Made by a program: the position numbers and the translations under genes
Part shown: piece by piece, positions 43,114 to 52,007 of the stretch
Numbering within the stretch: the first letter of the stretch is position 1
How the letters are laid out: each line of letters opens with the position of its first letter
The notes under the pieces: model-generated
Databases searched by the model: none
Told to the model about the DNA's origin: nothing
Seen by the model: only the letters and a program-made list of their open reading frames with translations
Source: M3007 sp044226205
GTDB lineage: Bacteria; Bacteroidota; Bacteroidia; Chitinophagales; Saprospiraceae
Reading direction: 5' to 3'
DNA length: 64,000 nucleotides
Assembly (NCBI GenBank): GCA_044226205.1
Contig: JBGAHL010000010.1
Location: 1-64,000 of the forward strand

Positions 43114-43683
43114 TTATTCCCAGGAAAAATGCAGCCCTCCCGCGGGATTTTTCACCCAGCTCAGTTCTGCCGGATCCAGATTGACAACCCAGTAATCGGA
43201 TATGCCGCAAATACGCATCTCGTCGATCACGTCCACAAAATTGGTATAGCGGGAGTCGGGCGTGGGCTTGATGATCACCCGCAGGTACGATCCATGATAA
43301 ACAATCCCAGTGGCGTCGTTTTTGTACAACCTGGGACCAAATCGCTGTTCGATCCAATCCTTTTGCTCCAGCAAAAGCCGCCGCAGTCCCGTGGCGGAAT
43401 AATCTGTCGAATCCAGCCGCGGCTCGGTCAGGCCAATGTAAAAATACACCTTGTCGGGGCCGCAAATCAGTTTCAGGTCGTCTATGCAAATCTTTTCACC
43501 GCCCATGTAACAACCATAATATTCAGGCTGGTTTATCGGCAGCACCTGCGGTTTTTTCCACATCGACTGGACCATGAAAAAGTTGATCAGCATAAGCCCC
43601 AGCGCGCTCATGGCGGTAAAATCGGGGGCAAAAAAGCGCCGGCGCGCGGCGGATTTATTCGGAAGAACGGAACGGGGCAGCAT
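43114..43683 (-). CDS. ExbD/TolR-like protein without an adjacent ExbB
   Basis: 189 residues with one N-terminal membrane helix (PDFTAMSALGLMLINFFMVQS), the ExbD pattern in which an Asp precedes or opens the helix, then a periplasmic domain ending DVIDEMRICGISDYWVVNLD, close to the C-terminal 'DVMDLARRAGI' block of ExbD/TolR. ExbD normally pairs with ExbB to use the proton gradient for TonB-dependent transport. No ExbB, TonB or second ExbD is adjacent. I took the start at 43683 because the longer frame runs back into the region upstream of eno. Confidence 0.65.
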   Translation of the reverse strand: MLPRSVLPNKSAARRRFFAPDFTAMSALGLMLINFFMVQSMWKKPQVLPINQPEYYGCYMGGEKICIDDLKLICGPDKVYFYIGLTEPRLDSTDYSATGLRRLLLEQKDWIEQRFGPRLYKNDATGIVYHGSYLRVIIKPTPDSRYTNFVDVIDEMRICGISDYWVVNLDPAELSWVKNPAGGLHFSWE

Positions 43684-43772
43684 GGGTAAAGTGTTTAAAA
43701 AGTTAGATGCAGCGATTGAGAAAATTGGCGGGAGAAAAGCAGGATTTAAAGTCCCGCCTTTGTGGAAATGCC

Positions 43773-43780
43773 TACTTTTG
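43773..43780 (+). promoter_or_regulatory. Bacteroidota -7 box (TACTTTTG) upstream of eno
   Basis: A perfect TAnnTTTG match 63 bp before the eno start. The expected -33 position reads TTTA (43745-43748), an imperfect TTTG. Confidence 0.5.
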
Positions 43781-43843
43781 CCGCGCCTGCCATCCATTTA
43801 ACACCTCATCTCTCCTCATTTATCACCCATAATTCAATACAGC

Positions 43844-45130
43844 ATGAGCGCAATACGCGATATCCTCGCCCGAGAAATTCTCGACAGCCGCGGCAATCCG
43901 ACCGTGGAAGTGGAAGTGTGGACTGAAACCGGTTTCGCCGGCCGTGCCGCCGTGCCCTCGGGCGCCAGTACTGGCGTACATGAAGCCGTCGAACTGCGCG
44001 ACAACGACGAAAGCCGTTACCTCGGCAAAGGCGTCCGCCAGGCCGTGAAAAACGTGGAAAAAATCCTGCGCGAAGAACTCGTAGGCCTTGAAGTGACCGA
44101 CCAGATCAAGATCGACCGCCTGATGATCGACCGCGACGGCACCCGCAACAAATCCAAAATCGGCGCCAACGCCATCCTCGCTGTTTCGCTGGCCGTGGCC
44201 AAAGCCGCTGCCGAAGAATTCGGCCAACCCCTCTACCGCTACCTCGGCGGCGTCAATGCGCACGTGTTGCCCGTCCCGATGATGAACATCCTCAACGGGG
44301 GCGCACACGCCGACAATGGCATTGATTTTCAGGAATTTATGATCATGCCCGTCGGCGCTGAAAGTTTCTCGGAAGGCCTGCGCATGGGTGTGGAAATTTT
44401 CCACCACCTCAAAAAAGTGCTCAAAAGCAAAGGCTACGCCACCAACGTCGGCGACGAAGGCGGCTTTGCCCCGGGCATCAAAAACAACGAAGAAGCCATC
44501 CAGATGGTCATGACCGCCATCGAATCGGCCGGCTTCCGCCCGCTCGACGATATTGTCATCGCCATGGACGCAGCCGCTTCCGAGTTTTACGACGTCGAAA
44601 AAGGCGAGTACGTGTTCAAAAAATCGAGCGGCGATCGCCTTTCCCGCAACGACATGGTCGCTTTCTGGAAAGACTGGTGCAACCGCTACCCCATTCATTC
44701 CATCGAAGATGGCTGCGCCGAAGACGACTGGGACGGCTGGAAATCGCTGACCGAAACCCTCGGCCACCGCATTCAACTCGTGGGCGACGACCTGTTCGTC
44801 ACCAACACCGAACGCCTGCAACGCGGCATCGACGAAAAAATCGCCAACTCGATCCTCATCAAAGTCAACCAGATCGGTTCGCTCACGGAGACCATCGAGG
44901 CCGTCAACCTGGCGACCCGCAACGCCTACACTTCGGTCATCAGCCACCGCTCGGGCGAAACGGAAGACACCACCATCGCCGACCTCGCCGTGGCCCTCAA
45001 CACCGGCCAGATCAAAACCGGCTCGGCCTCGCGCTCGGACCGGGTTGCGAAATACAACCAGCTCCTCCGCATCGAGGAAGAACTCGGCGACCAGGCTACC
45101 TACCTCGGCCGTTCGATCTTCGGCCTTTGA
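43844..45130 (+). CDS. eno: Enolase
   Basis: A 428-residue enolase of normal length. It carries PSGASTGVHEAVELRD near residues 40-55, GANAILAVSLAVAKAAAEEF, the Mg-site SIEDGCAEDDW, LVGDDLFVTN, LIKVNQIGSLTET with the catalytic Lys, and SHRSGETEDTTIADLAV. It converts 2-phosphoglycerate to phosphoenolpyruvate in glycolysis and the reverse in gluconeogenesis. The ATG at 43844 gives the usual SAIRDILAREILDSRGNPTV start. A strong terminator follows 28 bp after the stop. Confidence 0.98.
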   Translation: MSAIRDILAREILDSRGNPTVEVEVWTETGFAGRAAVPSGASTGVHEAVELRDNDESRYLGKGVRQAVKNVEKILREELVGLEVTDQIKIDRLMIDRDGTRNKSKIGANAILAVSLAVAKAAAEEFGQPLYRYLGGVNAHVLPVPMMNILNGGAHADNGIDFQEFMIMPVGAESFSEGLRMGVEIFHHLKKVLKSKGYATNVGDEGGFAPGIKNNEEAIQMVMTAIESAGFRPLDDIVIAMDAAASEFYDVEKGEYVFKKSSGDRLSRNDMVAFWKDWCNRYPIHSIEDGCAEDDWDGWKSLTETLGHRIQLVGDDLFVTNTERLQRGIDEKIANSILIKVNQIGSLTETIEAVNLATRNAYTSVISHRSGETEDTTIADLAVALNTGQIKTGSASRSDRVAKYNQLLRIEEELGDQATYLGRSIFGL

Positions 45131-45158
45131 GCAAGGCTGCGGTAACAGACAAGTATCG

Positions 45159-45199
45159 TAGCGGTAGCAGCAAATGAATGGCTGCTACCGCTATTTTTT
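45159..45199. terminator. eno terminator, overlapping the next gene's stop
   Basis: A perfect 12-bp stem (TAGCGGTAGCAG) with an 11-base loop is followed by TTTTTT. The right arm also contains the stop codon (45191-45193) of the convergent TPR gene. Confidence 0.92.
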
Positions 45200-46816
45200 A
45201 TACGTTTCCAGTAGCTTCCGGTAGCGCCGGTTTTGGGCAAACCGGCTGTACGGCTCGTCCTGACCGCCAATCGCCGACACCCTCATTCCCTTTTTAAAGG
45301 CTTTTTCCAGGTAAATGAAAAACAGGTCGTTCTGCCCTTTCATGGCGTACGCTTCTGCCAGCGTGGCGTAAGGGTAGCCCACCGTCGTGTCGGCGAGAAT
45401 CGCTTTTTGGGCATATACAATCGCCGAATCCTGTTGCCCTGAAAAGTTGAAACCCATGGAAGTGAGATTGAGAATCATCTGTTTTTGTTCGGCATTTTCC
45501 GGATTGAACCGGATGGAAGTACCCAGTTGAATGGCGCGCTGGTAATCGCCTTTTTGCATACAAGCCTGTTGTGCCGAGCGCACGGCAAAGCCGTTGTTCG
45601 GGTCGAGCGCCGCGGCTTCAAAAACAGCCCTGGTTGCCGCGTCGAAGTCTTCATCGACAAAGGCAATAAAAGCCCTGGCCAGGGAGCGCGTCAGTTCGGC
45701 ATCACTTTTTTCCAGCACTTCCTGAAGAATCTGTTTTCCCCCTTCCTTGTCCCCCCGATTCAGTTTGGCCTCGGCCCAGTTGATCTGCCAGCCACCCGAC
45801 CAGCCGGCGAGTTCGCTTACGCGGGCAAAGGCGCGGTCGGATTCTTCATAGCGTTTTTCCTGGTTGAGCATATTGCCGTACGCATTCCAGTACGTCGGCT
45901 CGTTGGGCGCCAGCGCGAGCGCTTTTTCGGCTTTTGGAATGGCGTCGGCGTTTTTATCCAGTTTTTGAAGGCACCAGGCCTGGCGCATCCAGGGCAAGGG
46001 GAAGTCGGGCTTGATCTGGGCTGCCTGCTTGAATTTTTGCATCGCTTCTTCCAACTTGCCCTGGCCTTCGAGCAAGGCGCCCCAGGCCAGGTAGGCCCAG
46101 TGCGCTTCCTGCGGACGGTTGCTCAACATGTTGCCCACTACCTGAATACCTTCGTCGTGCCGCATCTGACGGTTGTAATAGATCGCCAGTCGATAGGGAT
46201 CGTAATTGCCCAGGGCCTGTTCGCTGGCTCTTCGGAGCAGGCGGTTCAGCGCCGGGCGCAGGCCGTCGCTCGTTTTTTCATAAAAAACCGCCGGCTGAAA
46301 GCCGGTCATGCGCAAGGTCAGGGCCAGGGTGCTGTCGGCCAGGGTAATTTCCCCCCGAATCACCTTGTTGGGGCGGCCGAACAATTCGCGCAATTGAAAA
46401 GCGACACTGCGAAGCGAGACCCCAAAACCCATGACCGCAACGGTGAGTTCGGGGGCTTCGTCGCCCTGCATATTGACCGAATCGGCCTTGACGGACGCTG
46501 CAATTTCCTTGACTTTTAAAAACTCGTCCTGCGCCATGCGGGCCAGCACCTGGCCTTGAAAACCCGCTTCCTCCAGCGTTTTAGGCACCGAAAATGCCTC
46601 GATCACGTAGCCGTCGCTCTTCAACAGGCGCCAGATCAGTATGGCGGCGAATACGATCAGCGACAAGGTGCCAATGCGCAGGAGAAGCGACACCAGCGTG
46701 CCCAGCCAGCTTTCGGGACGGCGTATGTCGGTCAATACCAGTATTTGCCGGCCGAACCGAAGCACACGACGCATGGGTTCGCGCAGCGAAAATTGGCGAT
46801 TGGGTAATGATTTCAT
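45191..46816 (-). CDS. Membrane-anchored TPR protein
   Basis: 541 residues from the ATG at 46816; an alternative at 46858 adds 14 residues. An N-terminal arginine-rich cytosolic segment of about 35 residues is followed by one long membrane helix (LLRIGTLSLIVFAAILIWRLL) and then a periplasmic-type part rich in TPR helices (KLEEAMQKFKQAAQIKPDFP, DADAIPKAEKALALAPNEPT type). No enzyme motif is seen. It probably scaffolds a protein complex. It is divergent from the lipoprotein gene at 46932, and its stop codon is inside the eno terminator stem. Confidence 0.7.
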   Translation of the reverse strand: MKSLPNRQFSLREPMRRVLRFGRQILVLTDIRRPESWLGTLVSLLLRIGTLSLIVFAAILIWRLLKSDGYVIEAFSVPKTLEEAGFQGQVLARMAQDEFLKVKEIAASVKADSVNMQGDEAPELTVAVMGFGVSLRSVAFQLRELFGRPNKVIRGEITLADSTLALTLRMTGFQPAVFYEKTSDGLRPALNRLLRRASEQALGNYDPYRLAIYYNRQMRHDEGIQVVGNMLSNRPQEAHWAYLAWGALLEGQGKLEEAMQKFKQAAQIKPDFPLPWMRQAWCLQKLDKNADAIPKAEKALALAPNEPTYWNAYGNMLNQEKRYEESDRAFARVSELAGWSGGWQINWAEAKLNRGDKEGGKQILQEVLEKSDAELTRSLARAFIAFVDEDFDAATRAVFEAAALDPNNGFAVRSAQQACMQKGDYQRAIQLGTSIRFNPENAEQKQMILNLTSMGFNFSGQQDSAIVYAQKAILADTTVGYPYATLAEAYAMKGQNDLFFIYLEKAFKKGMRVSAIGGQDEPYSRFAQNRRYRKLLETYKK

Positions 46817-46931
46817 CAAGCGGGTGTTTGTTTTGGGCGGTAAAAATAGTTGCTGCATCGAGCCTGTTCCATCAAAGGCTCAAAAAGCGGAGAAAAGCGC
46901 ATGTTTGCACCTTTGAATCCGATCCGGTAAC

Positions 46932-47906
46932 ATGATAGCCAAACTTCCGACAGCGATTTTTTGGGTGTTCAGCGCGGCGCTGCTCGGCGCGCTGGCAGGC
47001 TGCGCCACGCGGGAAAAACCGTCGTTTGGCGCACCCGCTTTTTATTACTGGCAAACCGTTTTCAAACTCTCCGACGCGCAACGCGCGCGGCTCGACAGCC
47101 TCCACTGCCAGCGCCTGTACCTCAAAGTGCTCGACCTCGGCATTTCGCCGGAAAACGGGCAGCCCGTGCCCATGGCGCTGCTGGAAACCGCCGACTCCAG
47201 CGGGCTGGAAGGCCGCGCGGTCATTCCCTGCGTGTTTATCACCAACGAAGTTTTTCAACGCACGGAAGCCGGCCTGCTGCCGGGGCTGGCCGACAAGATT
47301 GTTGGCGTGACGGGCACGCAAGCGCCTGAAATTCAGATCGATTGCGACTGGACGGCCACGACCCGCGAGCGCTATTTTGTTTTTTTAAAGGAAATAAAAA
47401 AGCGCCTGCCTGCCGCCTGTCGACTCAGCGTCACCATTCGCCTGCATCAGTACAAATTTCCCCGGCAAACGGGTGTGCCGCCTGCAGACCGCGGCATGCT
47501 CATGCTCTACAATACCGGCGACATCGACGATCCGGCGACCCGCAATTCCATCTTCGACCCGGCCGATGCGCGCAAATACATCGACGGCGCCAACACAGAT
47601 TACCCTCTGCCGCTCGATGTGGCGCTGCCCGATTTTTCGTGGGCGCTGGTTTTCAGGCAGGGTGAATTTTGGAAAATCCTGCCCGATTTCGACGCCGGCC
47701 AACTCGCCGACACCGCGTTTTTCAGGGCTGCCGGCCCCGATCGGTGGGAAGTGCTGCGGGGGACTTTTCGCGGCGGGCTATATCTTCGCCCGGGCGACCT
47801 GCTGCGCTACGAATCGATCACGCCCGAACTGCTCGAAGAGGCGAAACGCCTTGCGGAACAACTCGATCTGGCCGACGACGCGACACTTGCCTATTTTCAT
47901 TTGTAA
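46932..47906 (+). CDS. Predicted lipoprotein, DUF3142-like
   Basis: 324 residues with a lipoprotein signal (FWVFSAALLGALAGCATR, lipobox Cys at 24). The mature domain has QIDCDWTATTRERYFVFLKE, then RLSVTIRLHQYKFPRQTGVP and GMLMLYNTGD, the pattern of DUF3142, a TIM-barrel-like glycosidase-related family of unknown activity. No confirmed catalytic pair is evident. It is probably an outer-membrane lipoprotein. It lies 43 bp upstream of a large TPR-like secreted protein, so the pair is likely co-transcribed and may form one envelope complex. Confidence 0.6.
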   Translation: MIAKLPTAIFWVFSAALLGALAGCATREKPSFGAPAFYYWQTVFKLSDAQRARLDSLHCQRLYLKVLDLGISPENGQPVPMALLETADSSGLEGRAVIPCVFITNEVFQRTEAGLLPGLADKIVGVTGTQAPEIQIDCDWTATTRERYFVFLKEIKKRLPAACRLSVTIRLHQYKFPRQTGVPPADRGMLMLYNTGDIDDPATRNSIFDPADARKYIDGANTDYPLPLDVALPDFSWALVFRQGEFWKILPDFDAGQLADTAFFRAAGPDRWEVLRGTFRGGLYLRPGDLLRYESITPELLEEAKRLAEQLDLADDATLAYFHL

Positions 47907-47949
47907 AAACCTTGCCGCCAACAACGCCCTGTCATCAAAAAACAAACCG

Positions 47950-50298
47950 ATGGCTCCACTATCCCGCCTGCCGTTTCTTTTCCCCCTGTTTTTTGCGGGA
48001 CTGACCTTTTTTCCCGCCCGGACAGCCGACGTGGCGCCGCGCGGCGCCTGCGATCCCAATGCGCGCCCGTTCGACGGCTATACTTTTCTGGTGCCCGAAA
48101 TCATTCATAAAAACGCCGCCTATGCGCCGTTTTTCGTGCGTTGGGACGACTACTACGAGAAGTATTACTTCAACCGCGACATTCAGAAAGAGGAAAATGT
48201 GCTGGAATGGAAGGAACGTTTTTGCGATCAGGCGGAGCCGAAAGACATCGAGTACGTGGTGTACGAGTCCGGCTTCGACGACCTGGCCGACCTGCGCGAA
48301 GCGGCAGCCGATCCGCAGGGCCGGCGGTCGTTGCCGTACAGCATGCGCAACAACAGTTTTGCCGCGATGATCGTCGCCAATCATTGCACAGAAGTAATTG
48401 ACTATCTGCTTTTTGCAAAAAAATGCGAACCCTACGTCATTAGTTACAGCGGCTGGAAAATTCCGGAACGCAACCCCGCAGACATGCAGTTGCTGATCGA
48501 GGAAGGCAAGGGGCGCTTCGAGCAAACCGAATCCTATTTTCTCAAATTGCGCTACACGTATCAGATCGTCCGGCTCGCCCATTACGCCCGCCAGTGGCAA
48601 CAAACCGTCGATTTGTACAACCAGTTGATGCCCAGGGTCGACCGCCGAAAGAGCAGCATTATCTATTTCTGGACGCTGGGGCACCTGGCCGGCGCCTTGC
48701 AAAGTCAGGGGCACTACGCCGAAGCGGCTTACCGCTACTCGCTGGTGTTCCGCTATTGCGCCTCAAAGCGCGCGCAAGCGTACCGCAGTTTTCTCATCCG
48801 CAATGATCAAGACTGGGTCCAGGCCCTGCGCCTGTGCCGCAACGATGCTGAAAAATCGACCCTTTACCTGCTTCGCTCGGGCGGCAACGCCGCTTTTGCC
48901 GTGGAAGACATGCAGCAGATCTACGCCCTCGATCCGGCCAATCCGCAGCTCGATCTGTTGCTGGTGAGTTCGGTACAGCAATTTGAAAAGATCATGCTCC
49001 GGACGCCCGTGACAGAGGTCAAATACGGCAAAACGACGCTCGCCCTGCGCCGCGACGAAGCCGCGGCGGCGCTGGTCAAATTACAATCCTTCGTGCATGA
49101 GGCCCTGCGGGCGGGTCAGTTGGCCAATCCCAAACTCTGGCGTTGCATGGAAGGCTACATCCGCCTTTTGGCCCAGGATCATTACGGGGCGGTGCAGCAG
49201 TTCAATCGCGCCGAGAAGGCCCTCGACCTCGACGAAACCTACGATCGGGACCTGAAACGCCAACTCGATGTCTGGCGCATTCTGGCCGAAATCCTGCGCC
49301 TCGACCCGGCCGACACCTACGTCGATCATGCGATCTACCGCATCAGGAGTTACGCTTTGTTCAAGGAGTTCCCTTCGTTCGAGCCATTTCTTCAGGATTA
49401 TGTTTCCACCGTGTATGCCCAGAATCAGCACCCCGGCAAGGCCATTCTGGCCGCTTATCCGCCCGAGGCGCTGGGCTACAATCCCGATCTGGCCGTGCTC
49501 GACGACCTCCTGAAAGCCGCCGATGAGGACGACCCCGTTTTGCTGGAAAAAACCATGGGCGTCGATTCCAACATCAACAACATCAAGGCGAGGATACTCG
49601 AGATCAAGGGCGCCTACCTGCTTTCGAAAGGCCAGCCGGAAGCGGCCGTGGCCACCATGCGCGCCATCACGCCCACCGAACAGGCGCGGATGAAGCGGTA
49701 CAGTGTGTTTAATGAGGTCATGATCGAGCGGGTGAATTTTCCCGGGCAGCTGCTGGCCGACTCGGTGTCGCTCAACCGGCTGCAAATTGCGGAGCGTATC
49801 GTCGAAAACGACTTCCAGGCCAAGGCAGCCATTGCCGTCAACAATCCCGATGCGGCGCGGTACTATTACCTCAACGGGCTGGCGTACTACAACATGTCTT
49901 ATTTCGGGTATGCCTGGAACGTGACCGACAACTACCGCAGTGGCTACAACTGGTTGCGCTTGCCGCAGGGGCCTGTGTTTCCCTTGCAAGGCTCGCCGGC
50001 CGGCAATCGCGAAAACCTCGACCTGAGCATGGCGCTTGGGTATTTTGAACGTACCATGGCCGAATCCGGCGACCCCGAGTTGTCGGCCAAAGCAGCCTTC
50101 ATGGCCGCGCGTTGTCGGCAAAAAATGTGGTTTTTGCAGCCCGGCAACGGCTACCGTTTCGGCAGTCCGCTTATTCCCGTGCTGCCTCCGGATTACCGGA
50201 CGTACTACGATGTTTTACAGGAAAAATACGGTGGAACCGCTTTTTACGGCCAGATCGTAAAAGAATGCAAGTGGCTGGCGGCCTATGCGCGGCGTTAA
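47950..50298 (+). CDS. Large secreted TPR-like protein of unknown function, partner of the DUF3142-like lipoprotein
   Basis: About 782 residues. I chose the ATG at 47950 because it begins a signal-like segment (MAPLSRLPFLFPLFFAGLTF) and because the frame upstream overlaps the lipoprotein gene. The body is helical with TPR-like pairs (GHYAEAAYRYSLVFRYCASK, DHYGAVQQFNRAEKALDLDE). The C-terminal part has aromatic-rich segments (DAARYYYLNGLAYYNMSYFG). No catalytic motif or T9SS sorting domain is visible. It is an operon partner of the lipoprotein at 46932. I recognise no named family. Confidence 0.65.
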   Translation: MAPLSRLPFLFPLFFAGLTFFPARTADVAPRGACDPNARPFDGYTFLVPEIIHKNAAYAPFFVRWDDYYEKYYFNRDIQKEENVLEWKERFCDQAEPKDIEYVVYESGFDDLADLREAAADPQGRRSLPYSMRNNSFAAMIVANHCTEVIDYLLFAKKCEPYVISYSGWKIPERNPADMQLLIEEGKGRFEQTESYFLKLRYTYQIVRLAHYARQWQQTVDLYNQLMPRVDRRKSSIIYFWTLGHLAGALQSQGHYAEAAYRYSLVFRYCASKRAQAYRSFLIRNDQDWVQALRLCRNDAEKSTLYLLRSGGNAAFAVEDMQQIYALDPANPQLDLLLVSSVQQFEKIMLRTPVTEVKYGKTTLALRRDEAAAALVKLQSFVHEALRAGQLANPKLWRCMEGYIRLLAQDHYGAVQQFNRAEKALDLDETYDRDLKRQLDVWRILAEILRLDPADTYVDHAIYRIRSYALFKEFPSFEPFLQDYVSTVYAQNQHPGKAILAAYPPEALGYNPDLAVLDDLLKAADEDDPVLLEKTMGVDSNINNIKARILEIKGAYLLSKGQPEAAVATMRAITPTEQARMKRYSVFNEVMIERVNFPGQLLADSVSLNRLQIAERIVENDFQAKAAIAVNNPDAARYYYLNGLAYYNMSYFGYAWNVTDNYRSGYNWLRLPQGPVFPLQGSPAGNRENLDLSMALGYFERTMAESGDPELSAKAAFMAARCRQKMWFLQPGNGYRFGSPLIPVLPPDYRTYYDVLQEKYGGTAFYGQIVKECKWLAAYARR

Positions 50299-50345
50299 AA
50301 AAGGGCGGGGAGAAGGTGTAATTCGGGAGGAGAGGGCAAAAAAGA

Positions 50346-50391
50346 GTGGTATTTCGCCTGCGGCCCGGGGCCCGCAATCCCGAAATACCAC
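50346..50391. terminator. Bidirectional terminator between the TPR-like gene and ndk
   Basis: An 11-bp perfect stem (GTGGTATTTCG with its complement) encloses a GC-rich inner palindrome (GGCCCGGGGCCC). It lies between two convergent stops. Confidence 0.75.
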
Positions 50392-50403
50392 CCTGGAATG
50401 AAA

Positions 50404-50823
50404 TCAGAACATTTCGACGCCGCCGAAATGGAAGGCGGATTCGATAGCGGCATTTTCGTCGCTGTCGGAGCCGTGAACGGCGTTTTCACCTACGCTGGAA
50501 GCGTATTTGGCGCGGATGGTGCCAGGCGCTGCGTTGGCAGGGTTGGTTGCGCCGATGAGGGTGCGGAAATCTTCCACGGCATTGTCTTTTTCAAGGATAG
50601 CAGCCACGATGGCGCCGCTGCTCATGAATTCGACCAGTTCGCCGTAGAAGGGGCGTTCGCGGTGAACTGCGTAAAATTCGCCCGCTTTTTCAGCGCTGAG
50701 TTTGGTCAGTTTCATAGCCACGATGCGGAAGCCCGCGGCATTGATCATTTGAAGAATGTTGCCAATGTTGCCGGCGCGCACGGCGTCGGGCTTGATCATG
50801 GTAAAGGTTCTGTTGCCAGCCAT
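50404..50823 (-). CDS. ndk: Nucleoside-diphosphate kinase
   Basis: A 139-residue NDK of normal length. It starts NRTFTMIKPDAVRAGNIGNI and has the active-site His in NAVHGSDSDENA near residue 117, which carries the phosphohistidine intermediate. It transfers the gamma-phosphate between nucleoside tri- and diphosphates to balance NTP and dNTP pools. The typical GTIRAKYASSVGENAVHG block is present. A promoter-like TTG-TAATTTTG pair lies upstream on the minus strand. Confidence 0.97.
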   Translation of the reverse strand: MAGNRTFTMIKPDAVRAGNIGNILQMINAAGFRIVAMKLTKLSAEKAGEFYAVHRERPFYGELVEFMSSGAIVAAILEKDNAVEDFRTLIGATNPANAAPGTIRAKYASSVGENAVHGSDSDENAAIESAFHFGGVEMF

Positions 50824-50861
50824 TTTTTTATCGAATAAGTGAACGTTGCAATTTGGGCGCG

Positions 50862-50888
50862 CAAAATTACGGCGAGATTTTATTTCAA
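50862..50888 (-). promoter_or_regulatory. Bacteroidota-type promoter of ndk
   Basis: On the minus strand TTG at 50888-50886 is followed 16 bases later by TAATTTTG (50869-50862), close to TTG-N17-23-TAnnTTTG. The start codon is 39 bases further on. Confidence 0.5.
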
Positions 50889-50956
50889 ATGGCCTTCAAA
50901 AAAAGCTTTTCAGAAAAATAAAATGCGGCAACCCCGCAAAACCGCGATGAAGAACG

Positions 50957-50964
50957 TACTTTTG
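50957..50964 (+). promoter_or_regulatory. Bacteroidota -7 box (TACTTTTG) upstream of the nrnA-like gene
   Basis: A perfect TAnnTTTG match 38 bp before the start at 51003. No TTG lies at the usual distance upstream. Confidence 0.35.
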
Positions 50965-51002
50965 TGGCCGTTTTCCCGGAAAACCCCTGCGCTTCCCGAA
51001 CA

Positions 51003-52007
51003 ATGGAATTCACGTCCGAGCTCCGCCAGTTGCTGATTATTCCGCAAAACGTGGCCATTTTCTCCCACCGCAATCCCGACGGCGACGCCATCGGGAGTTC
51101 GCTTGCTCTCCGTCACTACCTGGAACAATACGGGCACACCGTGCACGTTTTTTTCCCCTCCGAATTTCCGGAGGAACTTGAGTTTTTGCCCGGCTCCGAC
51201 GAAATCCTCATCTGGGACCTGCATACCGAGGAGTGCAAGCACGTTTTGCAGCAAAAAAATGTGTTCTTTTTTCTCGATTTTAACTCGCTCAGCCGCATCG
51301 ACAAGATGGGGGATTTCGTTAAGCCGTTGCCCGGCAAGCGAATCCTGATCGACCATCACCTGTACCCGGAACCTATTGCCGACTACACTTTCTCAGAGCC
51401 CGAAGCCAGCAGCACCTGCGAACTTGTTTACCGTTTCATCGAAGGACTGGGCGACACCGTGCGCGTCAACCCGAAAGTCGGCGAGTGCCTTTACACCGGG
51501 ATCGTAACCGACACAGGCTCTTTCCGCCATGCAACCAACGCCCGGATTTTCCGTATTGTCGCCGATCTGATCGATCGCGGCATGGACGACACGGCGGTGC
51601 AGGACGAGATTTTTAATTCCCAAAAAGAAAAAAACCTGCGTTTGCTGGGGCATTGCCTGGCCAATCGCATGGAATACTGGCCCGAATGGCGCACAGCGAT
51701 GATCTGGCTGTCGAAAAAGGATTACGAACAATTCAACATCCAGCGAGGCGATACGGAAGGCATCGTCAACTACCTGCTGACCATCAAGGATGTCAAACTG
51801 GCCGCTTTTATCCATAATCAGCCGACCATTGTTAAAATGAGCCTCCGTTCGAAAGGCGATCTCGATGTGCAGGAAATCTGCCGCAAGCACTTCAACGGCG
51901 GCGGGCACAAAAATGCCGCGGGCGCTTTTTCGCACGACAGCCTTAAATCAACTATTGAAAAATTCAAAAACCTGCTGCCGGAATACAAGGCAGAACTCTT
52001 AAAATGA
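51003..52007 (+). CDS. DHH-family phosphoesterase, NrnA-like oligoribonuclease/pAp phosphatase
   Basis: 334 residues from the ATG at 51003 (EFTSELRQLLIIPQNVAIFS). Motif I is SHRNPDGDAIGSSLAL near residue 20, motif II includes FFLDFN, motif III is RILIDHHLYPE near 115, and the DHHA1 domain ends with FNGGGHKNAAGAF. NrnA enzymes degrade short RNA and 3'-phosphoadenosine-5'-phosphate with Mn. All metal-binding motifs are intact and the length is typical. Its stop overlaps the next start by 4 bases (ATGA), so translation is coupled with the FKBP gene. Confidence 0.9.
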   Translation: MEFTSELRQLLIIPQNVAIFSHRNPDGDAIGSSLALRHYLEQYGHTVHVFFPSEFPEELEFLPGSDEILIWDLHTEECKHVLQQKNVFFFLDFNSLSRIDKMGDFVKPLPGKRILIDHHLYPEPIADYTFSEPEASSTCELVYRFIEGLGDTVRVNPKVGECLYTGIVTDTGSFRHATNARIFRIVADLIDRGMDDTAVQDEIFNSQKEKNLRLLGHCLANRMEYWPEWRTAMIWLSKKDYEQFNIQRGDTEGIVNYLLTIKDVKLAAFIHNQPTIVKMSLRSKGDLDVQEICRKHFNGGGHKNAAGAFSHDSLKSTIEKFKNLLPEYKAELLK

